Part shown: positions 35,704 to 43,346 of the stretch, piece after piece | Layout: each line of letters opens with the position of its first letter | Numbering within the stretch: the first letter of the stretch is position 1 | Assembly: GCF_041270065.1 (NCBI RefSeq) | Contig: NZ_CP065958.1 | Span: 7,688,001-7,752,000, forward strand | Length of the DNA: 64,000 nt | DNA from: Streptomyces fradiae | Lineage (GTDB): Bacteria; Actinomycetota; Actinomycetes; Streptomycetales; Streptomycetaceae | Direction: 5' to 3' | Position numbers and translations under genes: made by a program | Notes under the pieces: generated by a model | The model's input: only the letters and a program-made list of their open reading frames with translations | What the model was told of the DNA's origin: nothing | Database searches by the model: none

Positions 35704-37742
35704 GCGACGACCCGTATCTGTGGCTGGAGGAGGTCGAGGGCGAGCGCGCCCTCGACTGGGTGCGGGAGCGCAACGCCGAGACGGCGGCGGAGCTCGCCGG
35801 AGGAGACGGCTTCGCCGGCCTCGTCGCCGAGCTGCGCGAAGTCCTCGACGCGCCGGACCGCATCCCGTACACCCGGCGGCGCGGACCGTACCTCTACAAC
35901 TTCTGGCAGAGCGCCGAGCACACCAAGGGCGTCTGGCGGCGCACCACCCTCGACGAGTACCGCACCGACGCGCCCGCGTGGGACGTCCTGCTCGACCTCG
36001 ACGCGCTCGCCGCCGAGGAGGGCGAGGACTGGACCTGGGCGGGCGCGCAGGTGCTGCGGCCCGCGTACCGGCGGGCCCTGGTGAGCCTCGCGCGCGGCGG
36101 CGGCGACGCCGTGGTCGTACGCGAGTACGACCTGGCGGAACGGGCCTTCGTGGCCGACGGGTTCACCCTCCCCGAGGCCAAGACCGACATCGGCTGGATC
36201 GACGAGGACCACGTCTTCGTCGGCACCGACGAGGGCCCCGGCTCCCTCACCGCCTCCGGCTACCCCCGCACCGTGCGCCGCTGGCGCCGCGGCACCCCGC
36301 TCGACGCCGCCGAGCTCGTCCACGAGGGCCAGGAGTCCGACCTCGTCGTCTCCGCCTGGCACGACCCCACCGAGGGCTTCGAGCGCGACTTCGTCGTCCG
36401 CTACCGCGACTTCTGGCACCACGAGACCCATCTGATCGACGACGACGGCGAGCTGCGCCGCCTCGACCTGCCCGAGGACGCCGACAGCTCCGTGCACCGC
36501 GAGTGGCTGCTCGTCACCCCCAAGGCGCCCTGGCTCGGACAGCCCGCGGGCGCGCTCCTCGCCTTTCGCTTCGACGCCTTCCTGGCCGGGCGGCGCGAGC
36601 CCGAGGTGCTGTTCACGCCCGACGACCGCACCGCGTTCGCCGGACACTCCTGGACCCGCAACCATCTGATCGTCGAGACCCTCCAGGACGTCGCCAGCCG
36701 TCTGCACGTCCTCACCCCGCCCGCCGACCCCGCCACCGCCGGCACCGGCACCGGAGCCGGCTGGAAGCGCCAGGAGCTCGCCGACATCCCGCCGCTCTCC
36801 TCGGCCGCCCTCACCGACACCGACCCCGACACCGGCGACGAGTACTTCCTGTCCGTCACCGGCCACCTCGTCCCGCCCACCCTGCACCGCGGCGAGATCG
36901 GCGGACCGGGCGAGACCATCAAGCAGGCCCCCGAGCGCTTCGACGCCGACGGCCTGGAGGCCCGGCAGTACTTCGCCGTCTCGGCCGACGGCACCCGCGT
37001 CCCGTACACCGTCGTCGGCCCCGGGGACCGGCAGGACCCCCGGCCCACCCTCCTCAACGGGTACGGCGGCTTCGAGGTCTCCCTCACCCCCTCGTACGAC
37101 ACCGTGCGCGGCCGCGCCTGGCTCGCCCGCGGCGGCACCTTCGTGGTGGCCGGCATCCGGGGCGGCGGCGAGTACGGGCCGCGCTGGCACCGCAGCGCCC
37201 TCAAGGCCGACCGGCCGCGCGCCTACGAGGACTTCGAGGCCGTCGCCCGCGACCTGGTCGCCCGGGGCATCACCACGCCCGAGCAGCTCGGCATCACCGG
37301 CGGCAGCAACGGCGGCCTGCTCATGGGCGCCATGCTGGTCCGCAGCCCCGAGCTGTTCGGCGCGATCGTCGCGCACGTGCCGCTGCTCGACATGCTGCGC
37401 TTCCACCGGCTGCTGGCAGGGGCCAGCTGGATCGCCGAGTACGGGGACCCCGACGACCCGGCCGACCGGCCGCACCTCGCCGCGCTCTCGCCGTACCACC
37501 GGCTGGCGGCGGGCCGGCCCTACCCGCCGGTCCTTCTCACCACCTCGACCCGCGACGACCGGGTGCACCCCGGACACGCCCGCAAGGCCGCCGCCCGGCT
37601 GCGCGAGCTCGGCCACCGGGTGCTGCTGCACGAGACCCTGGCCGGCGGCCACGCGGGGGCCACCGACCACGAACAGACCGCGTACAACAGCGCGCTTGAG
37701 CACACCTTCCTGTGGCGGACCCTCGGAGGCCGCGACAGCTGA
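35700..37742 (+). CDS. prolyl oligopeptidase family (S9A) serine peptidase
   Basis: 680-residue cytosolic peptidase. It begins with DDPYLWLEEVEGERALDWV, typical of the N-terminal part of S9A enzymes, continues as a beta-propeller region to about residue 430, and ends in an alpha/beta-hydrolase domain. The nucleophile is in ITGGSNGGLLMG (near 535), the acid in TTSTRDDRVHPGHA and the His in AGGHAGATDHEQ. It cleaves after proline in short peptides. GTG 35700 overlaps the previous stop. Convergent with the amidohydrolase with a one-base gap. Confidence 0.92.
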   Translation: MSDDPYLWLEEVEGERALDWVRERNAETAAELAGGDGFAGLVAELREVLDAPDRIPYTRRRGPYLYNFWQSAEHTKGVWRRTTLDEYRTDAPAWDVLLDLDALAAEEGEDWTWAGAQVLRPAYRRALVSLARGGGDAVVVREYDLAERAFVADGFTLPEAKTDIGWIDEDHVFVGTDEGPGSLTASGYPRTVRRWRRGTPLDAAELVHEGQESDLVVSAWHDPTEGFERDFVVRYRDFWHHETHLIDDDGELRRLDLPEDADSSVHREWLLVTPKAPWLGQPAGALLAFRFDAFLAGRREPEVLFTPDDRTAFAGHSWTRNHLIVETLQDVASRLHVLTPPADPATAGTGTGAGWKRQELADIPPLSSAALTDTDPDTGDEYFLSVTGHLVPPTLHRGEIGGPGETIKQAPERFDADGLEARQYFAVSADGTRVPYTVVGPGDRQDPRPTLLNGYGGFEVSLTPSYDTVRGRAWLARGGTFVVAGIRGGGEYGPRWHRSALKADRPRAYEDFEAVARDLVARGITTPEQLGITGGSNGGLLMGAMLVRSPELFGAIVAHVPLLDMLRFHRLLAGASWIAEYGDPDDPADRPHLAALSPYHRLAAGRPYPPVLLTTSTRDDRVHPGHARKAAARLRELGHRVLLHETLAGGHAGATDHEQTAYNSALEHTFLWRTLGGRDS

Positions 37743-37743
37743 C

Positions 37744-39003
37744 TCAGACCAGGGCTCCGTCGCGAGCCACCACCCGGCCCGCCCGCACCACGAGCTCACG
37801 GCGCGGCAGGTCCACCACGGCCTGCGGCAGGCACTCGCCCTCCACCAGCATGAAGTCGGCGGGCGCGCCCGCCCGCAGGTCGGCGCGGGGCAGTCCGAGC
37901 AGCTCCGCGCCGCCGTGCGCGGCCAGCTCGAAGCAGGCCTCGAGGTCCTCGTCGAGGCGGGCGTCGAGGGCCCAGCCGGCCAGCCACGCCCGGTGCAGCA
38001 TGTCGGCGTTGCCGAACGGACTCCAGTTGTCCCGCACCCCGTCCGAGCCGAGGCCGACCCGCACCCCGCGCTCGGCGAGCCGCCGGAACGGCAGGATCGT
38101 GACGGCGGACAGCGCGACCGTGGTCAGCGACACCCCGGCGTCCGCGAGCAGGTCGGCCGTCTCGTCGAGCTCGCGGCCGGACAGCTGGGCGACCGCGAAG
38201 GCGTGCGCCACGCTCACCCTGCCCCGCAGGCCGAGCGCCTTGGTGCGGGCGGCGATGTCCCGGAGCGGGACCAGACCGGTCTCGCCGCGGTCGTGCAGAT
38301 GGATGTCGAGGCCGAGACCGTGCCGTTCGGCGAGCCCGAAGACCGCGCCCAGCTGGTCGCCGTCGGCGGCCTTCGGGTCCCCGGTCGCGTCGAAACCGGC
38401 CGGGTCGATCCCGCCGACATGGGTGATCAGCCCGCCCTCGGCCGCCTCCGCGAGCAGTTCCAGGGTGCCCGGCTCCCGGACCACGCCGTGCTGCGGGAAG
38501 GCCACGAGCTCCACGTCCACGATGCCGCGCAGCCGCTCGCGCGCCTCGGCGATGCCCGCCAGGCCGGACAGGCCGAAGGCCGGCGCGACGTCGGCGTGCG
38601 CCCGCATCGCCCGGGTGCCCTGGGCGGCCGCGTGGGCCATCAGGCGGTACGCGCGCTCGCCCACCGGCGTGGGCAGCGCCCGGGACAGCTCCACGTCCCC
38701 GGCCACGAACCCGGCGATGCCCTCCGCCGCCCGGCGGCTGTACCAGGACTCGCCCCACGAGGTCTTGTCCGGGTGGATGTGCGCGTCGACCAGAGTGGGC
38801 AGCGCCATCCGGCCGCCGCCGTCGACCACCTCGACCGCGGTGCCGTCCGGTACGGCGTCCACCAGCACCCCGTCGACGGCGACCAGGTCCGTGACCGGGC
38901 CGCCGAGCGGGCGGACCCGGCGGAAGACGGTGGCGGTGCGAGGAGACGCGGCGGACGTGGCGGATGTGGCGGACAGGGAGGTCGGGGAGGACAGGGAGGG
39001 CAC
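37744..39003 (-). CDS. cytosine-deaminase-like amidohydrolase
   Basis: 419-residue metal-dependent hydrolase. The HxH motif is in LVDAHIHPDKTSWG, with later metal ligands THVGGIDP, LDIHLHDRG and GSDGVRDNWSPFGN, the order seen in CodA-type deaminases and related N-acyl or guanidino hydrolases. GTG 39003 was chosen for its GAGGAG upstream; 39042 is a longer alternative. A large AT-rich inverted repeat just upstream suggests tight regulation, perhaps by a GntR-type factor not in this window. Confidence 0.82.
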   Translation of the reverse strand: MPSLSSPTSLSATSATSAASPRTATVFRRVRPLGGPVTDLVAVDGVLVDAVPDGTAVEVVDGGGRMALPTLVDAHIHPDKTSWGESWYSRRAAEGIAGFVAGDVELSRALPTPVGERAYRLMAHAAAQGTRAMRAHADVAPAFGLSGLAGIAEARERLRGIVDVELVAFPQHGVVREPGTLELLAEAAEGGLITHVGGIDPAGFDATGDPKAADGDQLGAVFGLAERHGLGLDIHLHDRGETGLVPLRDIAARTKALGLRGRVSVAHAFAVAQLSGRELDETADLLADAGVSLTTVALSAVTILPFRRLAERGVRVGLGSDGVRDNWSPFGNADMLHRAWLAGWALDARLDEDLEACFELAAHGGAELLGLPRADLRAGAPADFMLVEGECLPQAVVDLPRRELVVRAGRVVARDGALV

Positions 39004-39046
39004 GGGCGGACTCCTCGGCTCGGGGGCGGCGCGGGCGCACACGAAA

Positions 39047-39092
39047 GGGCGCCCACTTGGTATACCGTTTTTTGTATACCAAATGAGCGCCC
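39047..39092. promoter_or_regulatory. large inverted-repeat operator upstream of the amidohydrolase
   Basis: TTGGTATAC (39057-39065) and GTATACCAA (39074-39082) form a perfect 9-base inverted repeat with an 8-base T-rich spacer, nested in a wider GGGCGC/GCGCCC pairing (39047-39052 and 39087-39092). Each arm is itself centred on GTATAC. The TNGTATACNA pattern recalls GntR-family sites. Confidence 0.7.
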
Positions 39093-39112
39093 GCGAGGAG
39101 CGGAAGCGCCGG

Positions 39113-39316
39113 CTACTGCAGCGGGGCCATCGGCGAGACCTGCGCCATCGGAGCCATCTGCCCGCCGTTCGGGCCGAGCCCGGCCGGCGGCATCTGGATC
39201 ACGCGGCTGAGGTCGCGCATCACCTCTTCGGCGGTCCGCCGGACCTCACCGGGCACGTCGCCCTGCTCCCGTATGAGCTCGGCGTAGATCGGGGCGGTGG
39301 TGTCCGCGTAGTTCAT
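39113..39316 (-). CDS. small 67-residue protein, unrecognised
   Basis: Starts NYADTTAPIYAELIREQGDV, with a mostly helical acidic N-terminal half (EVRRTAEEVMRDLSRVI) and a Met/Pro/Gly-rich tail. GAGGAAG lies eight bases before the ATG, supporting translation. It lies between the operator region and the RNA ligase promoter region and reads toward the amidohydrolase. It could be an antitoxin-like or adaptor protein, but nothing in the sequence proves this. Confidence 0.6.
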   Translation of the reverse strand: MNYADTTAPIYAELIREQGDVPGEVRRTAEEVMRDLSRVIQMPPAGLGPNGGQMAPMAQVSPMAPLQ

Positions 39317-39646
39317 TGCGCTCGCTTCCTCGGCTTCTGCGACGTCCTTCGGGCGGCGAGTCTACGGGGCCCCGCCCCGGCCGAGGGGCCGGGTCCGGAA
39401 GCCGGACGCCCGCCTGGACAGCCGCCCGGCAGGGGAGCTCGTGCCCTTTTCCACCGGTATCGGAGGCCCCGACCGGCCCCGGCCGTCCCGGATCGGTCAC
39501 GGACCGGTCGCGGTCCGCTCCGGCCCGCGCCGCCGGGATGTGTCCTATCCCTCGCCCCCGCCGCAAGATCGGCCCGCCCGCTAATTCGCTGGTCGGCGCG
39601 GCGGGCGCACAGAAGAATGGGCCTCCTTGAACACGGGAGGGAACCC
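39317..39646. other. 330-base divergent spacer before the RNA ligase
   Basis: GC-rich upstream region between the small 67-residue gene and the RNA ligase. It contains short G/C palindromes near 39371-39390 and the only lower-GC patch near 39580 (CGCTAATTCGC). No convincing promoter or additional gene was seen. Confidence 0.5.
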
Positions 39647-40864
39647 ATGAGCCAGGCGCACCTGACTCTCGACGCGCTGCTGCCGCCGGACGAACTGGCG
39701 GCGGCGGTCGCAGCAGGCCACGTGACGCGCAAGCCGCACCCCGAGCTGCCGCTGTCCATCTACACGTACACACGGGCCTGCCAGTACGAGGGCGTCTGGA
39801 ACCGGGTCACCGTCCGCTGCCGCGGCCTCGTCGCCGACGACCGCACCGGCCGCGTCGTCGCCCTGCCGCTGCCCAAGTTCTTCAACGTCTCCGAGCACAC
39901 CCACGGCCGCGCCTACGCGCCCGCGCTGCCCGACGAGCCCTTCGAGGTGTACGACAAGGTCGACGGCAGCCTCGGCGTCCTCTTCCACTACGAGGACCGC
40001 TGGCGCGTCGCCTCCAAGGGATCCTTCACCAGCACCCAGGCCACCTGGGCACAGCGCCGCCTCGACGCCGCCGACACCTCGGCGCTCGTCCCGGGCACCA
40101 CGTACCTGATGGAGATCCTCTACCCGGAGAACCGGATCGTCGTGGACTACGGCGACCGCCGCGACCTCGTGCTGCTCGCCGCCTACGGCCCCGACGGCAC
40201 CGAGACGCCGCTCGCCGAGGCCGCCGGCGCCTGGCGGGGCATCGGCTCGGTCGTCACCCTGCACCCGCCGATGGACCTCGACGCCCTGCTGAAGCTGACC
40301 GCGTCGAACACGCTGCCCGACGGCAGCGCCGCCACCGGCACCGACGCCGAGGGCTTCGTGCTGCGCTTCGCGTCCGGCGTCCGCGCCAAGGCGAAGATCG
40401 CCGAGTACGTGCGGCTGCACAAGGTCGTCACCGGAGTCACCGAGCGCGACATCTGGCGCGGCCACGGCATCCAGCGCTTCGCCGGCACCTCCGCCAAGAT
40501 CCTGGCGAGCGGCCTCGGCCTGTCCATGGCCGAACTCGGCGGCATCCGCGCCGACGGCGGCCGCCCGCTCGACGCGCTCCTGGAGCAGGTGCCCGACGAG
40601 TTCGACGCCTGGGTGCGGTCCGTCGTCGAGCGCCTGGAGACCGAGTTCGCCGCCCGCGAGCAGGCCGTCGACGCGGCGTACGCCTCGCTCGCGCACCTCG
40701 CCGGCGACCGCGCCGCCTTCGCCCGCGCATCGCGCGCACTGCCCGACCGGCAGCTGCGCTCCGCGATGTTCCTGCGCCTCGACGGGCGCCGCACCGACCT
40801 GATGACTTGGCGCGCGCTGCGCCCCGAGAACGCCGACCCGTTCGCCACCGACGAGGAGAACTGA
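39647..40864 (+). CDS. T4 Rnl1-like RNA ligase
   Basis: 405-residue ATP-dependent RNA ligase. Nucleotidyltransferase motifs are all readable: motif I KVDGSLG (Lys near 104), a motif Ia-like RWRVASKGSF, motif III TYLMEILYPENRIVV, motif IV TDAEGFVLRF and motif V AKAKIAEYVRLH. These closely follow T4 RNA ligase 1 order. It seals RNA 3'-OH to 5'-phosphate ends in the cytosol. GGGAGGG precedes the ATG. Two bases separate its stop from the start of a kinase-phosphatase gene, so the two probably form an end-healing and sealing operon. Confidence 0.92.
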   Translation: MSQAHLTLDALLPPDELAAAVAAGHVTRKPHPELPLSIYTYTRACQYEGVWNRVTVRCRGLVADDRTGRVVALPLPKFFNVSEHTHGRAYAPALPDEPFEVYDKVDGSLGVLFHYEDRWRVASKGSFTSTQATWAQRRLDAADTSALVPGTTYLMEILYPENRIVVDYGDRRDLVLLAAYGPDGTETPLAEAAGAWRGIGSVVTLHPPMDLDALLKLTASNTLPDGSAATGTDAEGFVLRFASGVRAKAKIAEYVRLHKVVTGVTERDIWRGHGIQRFAGTSAKILASGLGLSMAELGGIRADGGRPLDALLEQVPDEFDAWVRSVVERLETEFAAREQAVDAAYASLAHLAGDRAAFARASRALPDRQLRSAMFLRLDGRRTDLMTWRALRPENADPFATDEEN

Positions 40865-40866
40865 CC

Positions 40867-41793
40867 GTGCCCGTGGTCCATGTGATGACCGGACTGCCGG
40901 CCTCCGGCAAGACGACCGCCGCCCGCGCCCTGCAGGAGCGGTCCGAGGGCCGGATGCGCCGGGTGAACCTCGACGACCTGCGCGGGATGCTCGACCTGCC
41001 CGGCGGCACCACCGGCGGCGACCGCCGCTCCCGCGCCCACGAGCAGACCGTGCTCGGCATCCAGGACGCCGCGATCCGCGCCGCCGTCGACGACGGCTTC
41101 GACGTCGTCGTCGACAACACCCACCTCACCCCGCACATCCCGCGGCGCCTCAAAGCGGCCCTCACCGGCCGCGACGCGGTCTTCGTCGTGCACGACTTCA
41201 CCGACGTGCCCGTCGAGGAGTGCGTGCGCCGCGACGCCGCCCGCGAGCGGCCGGTCGGCGAGGAGATCATCCGGATCCTCGCCGACAAGCACACCAAGGC
41301 TCGCCGCGGCGGCTGGCGGCTCACCGACGCCTGGCTCAACGAGCGCCCCGGCGTCACCCCGTACGTCCCCGACCCCGCACTGCCCAGCGCCGTCCTGTGC
41401 GACATCGACGGCACCCTCGCGCTGCGCGGCGACCGCGGCCCGTACGACTTCACCCGCTGCGACCTCGATCTGCTCAACCCGCCCGTGCGCGACGCGCTGC
41501 GCGCCTTCCGCGCCGCGCACCGGGACCGGATCGTGCTGCTCTCCGGGCGCAGCGAGGACCACCGGGAGCTCACCGAGGCCTGGCTCGCCCGCCACGAGGT
41601 GCCGTACGACGAGCTGTGGATGCGCGGTTCCGACGACGGGCGCTCCGACGACCTCGTCAAGGCCGAGCTCTTCGACGCGCACGTCCGGTCGCGTTACGCG
41701 GTGCGCGTGTCGCTCGACGACCGCGACCGGGTGGTCGCGGTGTGGCGCCGGATGGGCCTGCCGACCTGGCAGGTCAACTACGGCAACTTCTGA
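40867..41793 (+). CDS. T4 Pnkp-like polynucleotide kinase-phosphatase
   Basis: 308 residues, close to the 301 of T4 Pnkp and with the same order. An N-terminal P-loop kinase has GLPASGKTT, NLDDLRGML, VVVDNTHL and VEECVRRDAARER. A C-terminal acylphosphatase domain has AVLCDIDGTLALR, LLSGRSED and a final DDRDRVVAVWRRMGLPTWQ, which parallels the T4 C-terminus. It heals broken RNA ends by adding 5'-phosphate and removing 2',3'-cyclic phosphate. GTG 40867 follows the RNA ligase stop by two bases. Confidence 0.92.
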   Translation: MPVVHVMTGLPASGKTTAARALQERSEGRMRRVNLDDLRGMLDLPGGTTGGDRRSRAHEQTVLGIQDAAIRAAVDDGFDVVVDNTHLTPHIPRRLKAALTGRDAVFVVHDFTDVPVEECVRRDAARERPVGEEIIRILADKHTKARRGGWRLTDAWLNERPGVTPYVPDPALPSAVLCDIDGTLALRGDRGPYDFTRCDLDLLNPPVRDALRAFRAAHRDRIVLLSGRSEDHRELTEAWLARHEVPYDELWMRGSDDGRSDDLVKAELFDAHVRSRYAVRVSLDDRDRVVAVWRRMGLPTWQVNYGNF

Positions 41794-41956
41794 GCACCGG
41801 TCGTGACCCCCGGTCGCGGGCGGCCCTGGAGTCGTGGACCGGCCTCGGTCGCGCGGCGGAGGCCGCCTGCGACCGGGGCCGGATGCCGGGCCGCCGGGCG
41901 CCGTCCTAGGGTGGTCATCGGCCCACCGGCTCGCGACCGACCGCCCGACCGAGGAG

Positions 41957-43285
41957 ATGTACTCGCGCATGATCCGCCGCACCGACGAGGTCGAAGACCT
42001 CATGCACCGCTTCCCGCACGTCCCGAAGGAGGCGGTGATCAAGGAGGACCTGCTGCGCGGCGGCATCGCCTTCGACGACTCGGCCCTCACCGACTCGGGC
42101 GACGAGGCGGCCGGCGAGGTCAAGCCGAAGTCGTACTTCATCTTCTCCTTCGACCACCGCACCCTGCCCGAGCTCGGCCAGGCCGCCCTGCGCCGCCCGC
42201 CGGAGGAGATCGTCCTCACCGGCGGCCCGTACGAGCTGCGCCGCACGGTCGTCTCGGTGCGGGTCAACCCCGCCTCCCCGTACCGCGTCGCGGCCGGCGA
42301 CGACGGCATGCTCGGCCTCTACCTCGACGGGCGCCGGATCGCCGACGTCGGCCTGCCGCCGATGCCGGAGTACTACCGCCACACCCTCTCCAGCGGGAAG
42401 TCGGTGATGGAGGTCGCTCCCACCATCCAGTGGGGCTACCTCATCTATCTGACGGTCTTCCGGGTCTGCCAGTACTTCGGCGCCAAGGAGGAGTGCCAGT
42501 ACTGCGACATCAACCACAACTGGCGCCAGCACAAGGCCGCCGGCCGCCCCTACACGGGCGTGAAGGACGTGGAGGAGGTGCTGGAAGCGCTCGCGATCAT
42601 CGACAAGTACGACACGGCCGGCGCCTCCACCGCCTACACCCTCACCGGCGGCGCCGTCACCTCCCGCGTCGGCGGCAAGGACGAGGCCGACTTCTACGGG
42701 CAGTACGCGCAGGCCATCGAGGAGCGCTTCCCCGGCCGCTGGATCGGCAAGGTCGTCGCCCAGGCGCTGCCCAAGGCCGACGTGCAGCGCTTCAAGGACT
42801 ACGGCATCCAGATCTACCACCCCAACTACGAGGTGTGGGACAAGCGGCTGTTCGAGCTGTACTGCCCGGGCAAGGAGCGCTACGTCGGCCGCGACGAGTG
42901 GCACCGCCGGATCCTCGACTCGGCCGAGGTCTTCGGGCCGCGCAACGTCATCCCCAACTTCGTGGCCGGCGTGGAGATGGCCGAGCCCTTCGGCTTCACC
43001 ACGGTCGACGAGGCCATCGCCTCCACGACGGAGGGCCTGGAGTACTTCATGTCGCGCGGCATCACGCCCCGCTTCACCACCTGGTGCCCCGAGCCCACCA
43101 CCCCGCTCGGCAAGGCCAACCCGGCCGGCGCGCCCCTGGAGTACCACATCCGCCTCCTGGAGGCCTACCGCGCCACGATGGAGTCCAACGGCCTGAGCTC
43201 GCCCCCCGGCTACGGCCCGGCCGGCCCCGGCCGCGCGGTCTTCTCGGTGAGCTCGTTCATGGACAGCCTGCCCGCCGAGGACTGA
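41957..43285 (+). CDS. radical SAM protein with CX8CX2C cluster motif
   Basis: About 442-residue protein. The only tightly spaced cysteine set is FRVCQYFGAKEECQYCDINHNW, giving C-x8-C-x2-C in place of the common CX3CX2C, followed by a radical-SAM-like TIM barrel (TAYTLTGGAVTSRV, IGKVVAQALPKADV, NVIPNFVAGVEMAEPF). Radical SAM enzymes start chemistry by reductive cleavage of S-adenosylmethionine. The substrate is unknown. ATG 41957 abuts GAGGAG with no spacer, so ATG 41969 is also possible. It follows the PNK gene after 163 bases. Confidence 0.78.
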   Translation: MYSRMIRRTDEVEDLMHRFPHVPKEAVIKEDLLRGGIAFDDSALTDSGDEAAGEVKPKSYFIFSFDHRTLPELGQAALRRPPEEIVLTGGPYELRRTVVSVRVNPASPYRVAAGDDGMLGLYLDGRRIADVGLPPMPEYYRHTLSSGKSVMEVAPTIQWGYLIYLTVFRVCQYFGAKEECQYCDINHNWRQHKAAGRPYTGVKDVEEVLEALAIIDKYDTAGASTAYTLTGGAVTSRVGGKDEADFYGQYAQAIEERFPGRWIGKVVAQALPKADVQRFKDYGIQIYHPNYEVWDKRLFELYCPGKERYVGRDEWHRRILDSAEVFGPRNVIPNFVAGVEMAEPFGFTTVDEAIASTTEGLEYFMSRGITPRFTTWCPEPTTPLGKANPAGAPLEYHIRLLEAYRATMESNGLSSPPGYGPAGPGRAVFSVSSFMDSLPAED

Positions 43286-43332
43286 TCGGGAGAAGCGTCA
43301 GAGGTGACGTGGGCGGTGTCATGCACAGGCTT

Positions 43333-43338
43333 TAGCAT
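43333..43338 (+). promoter_or_regulatory. -10-like element for a possible leaderless kinase mRNA
   Basis: TAGCAT lies eight bases before ATG 43347, and no ribosome binding site precedes that ATG. The arrangement is typical of leaderless transcripts. No clear -35 was seen. Confidence 0.35.
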
Positions 43339-43346
43339 GACCGCCC

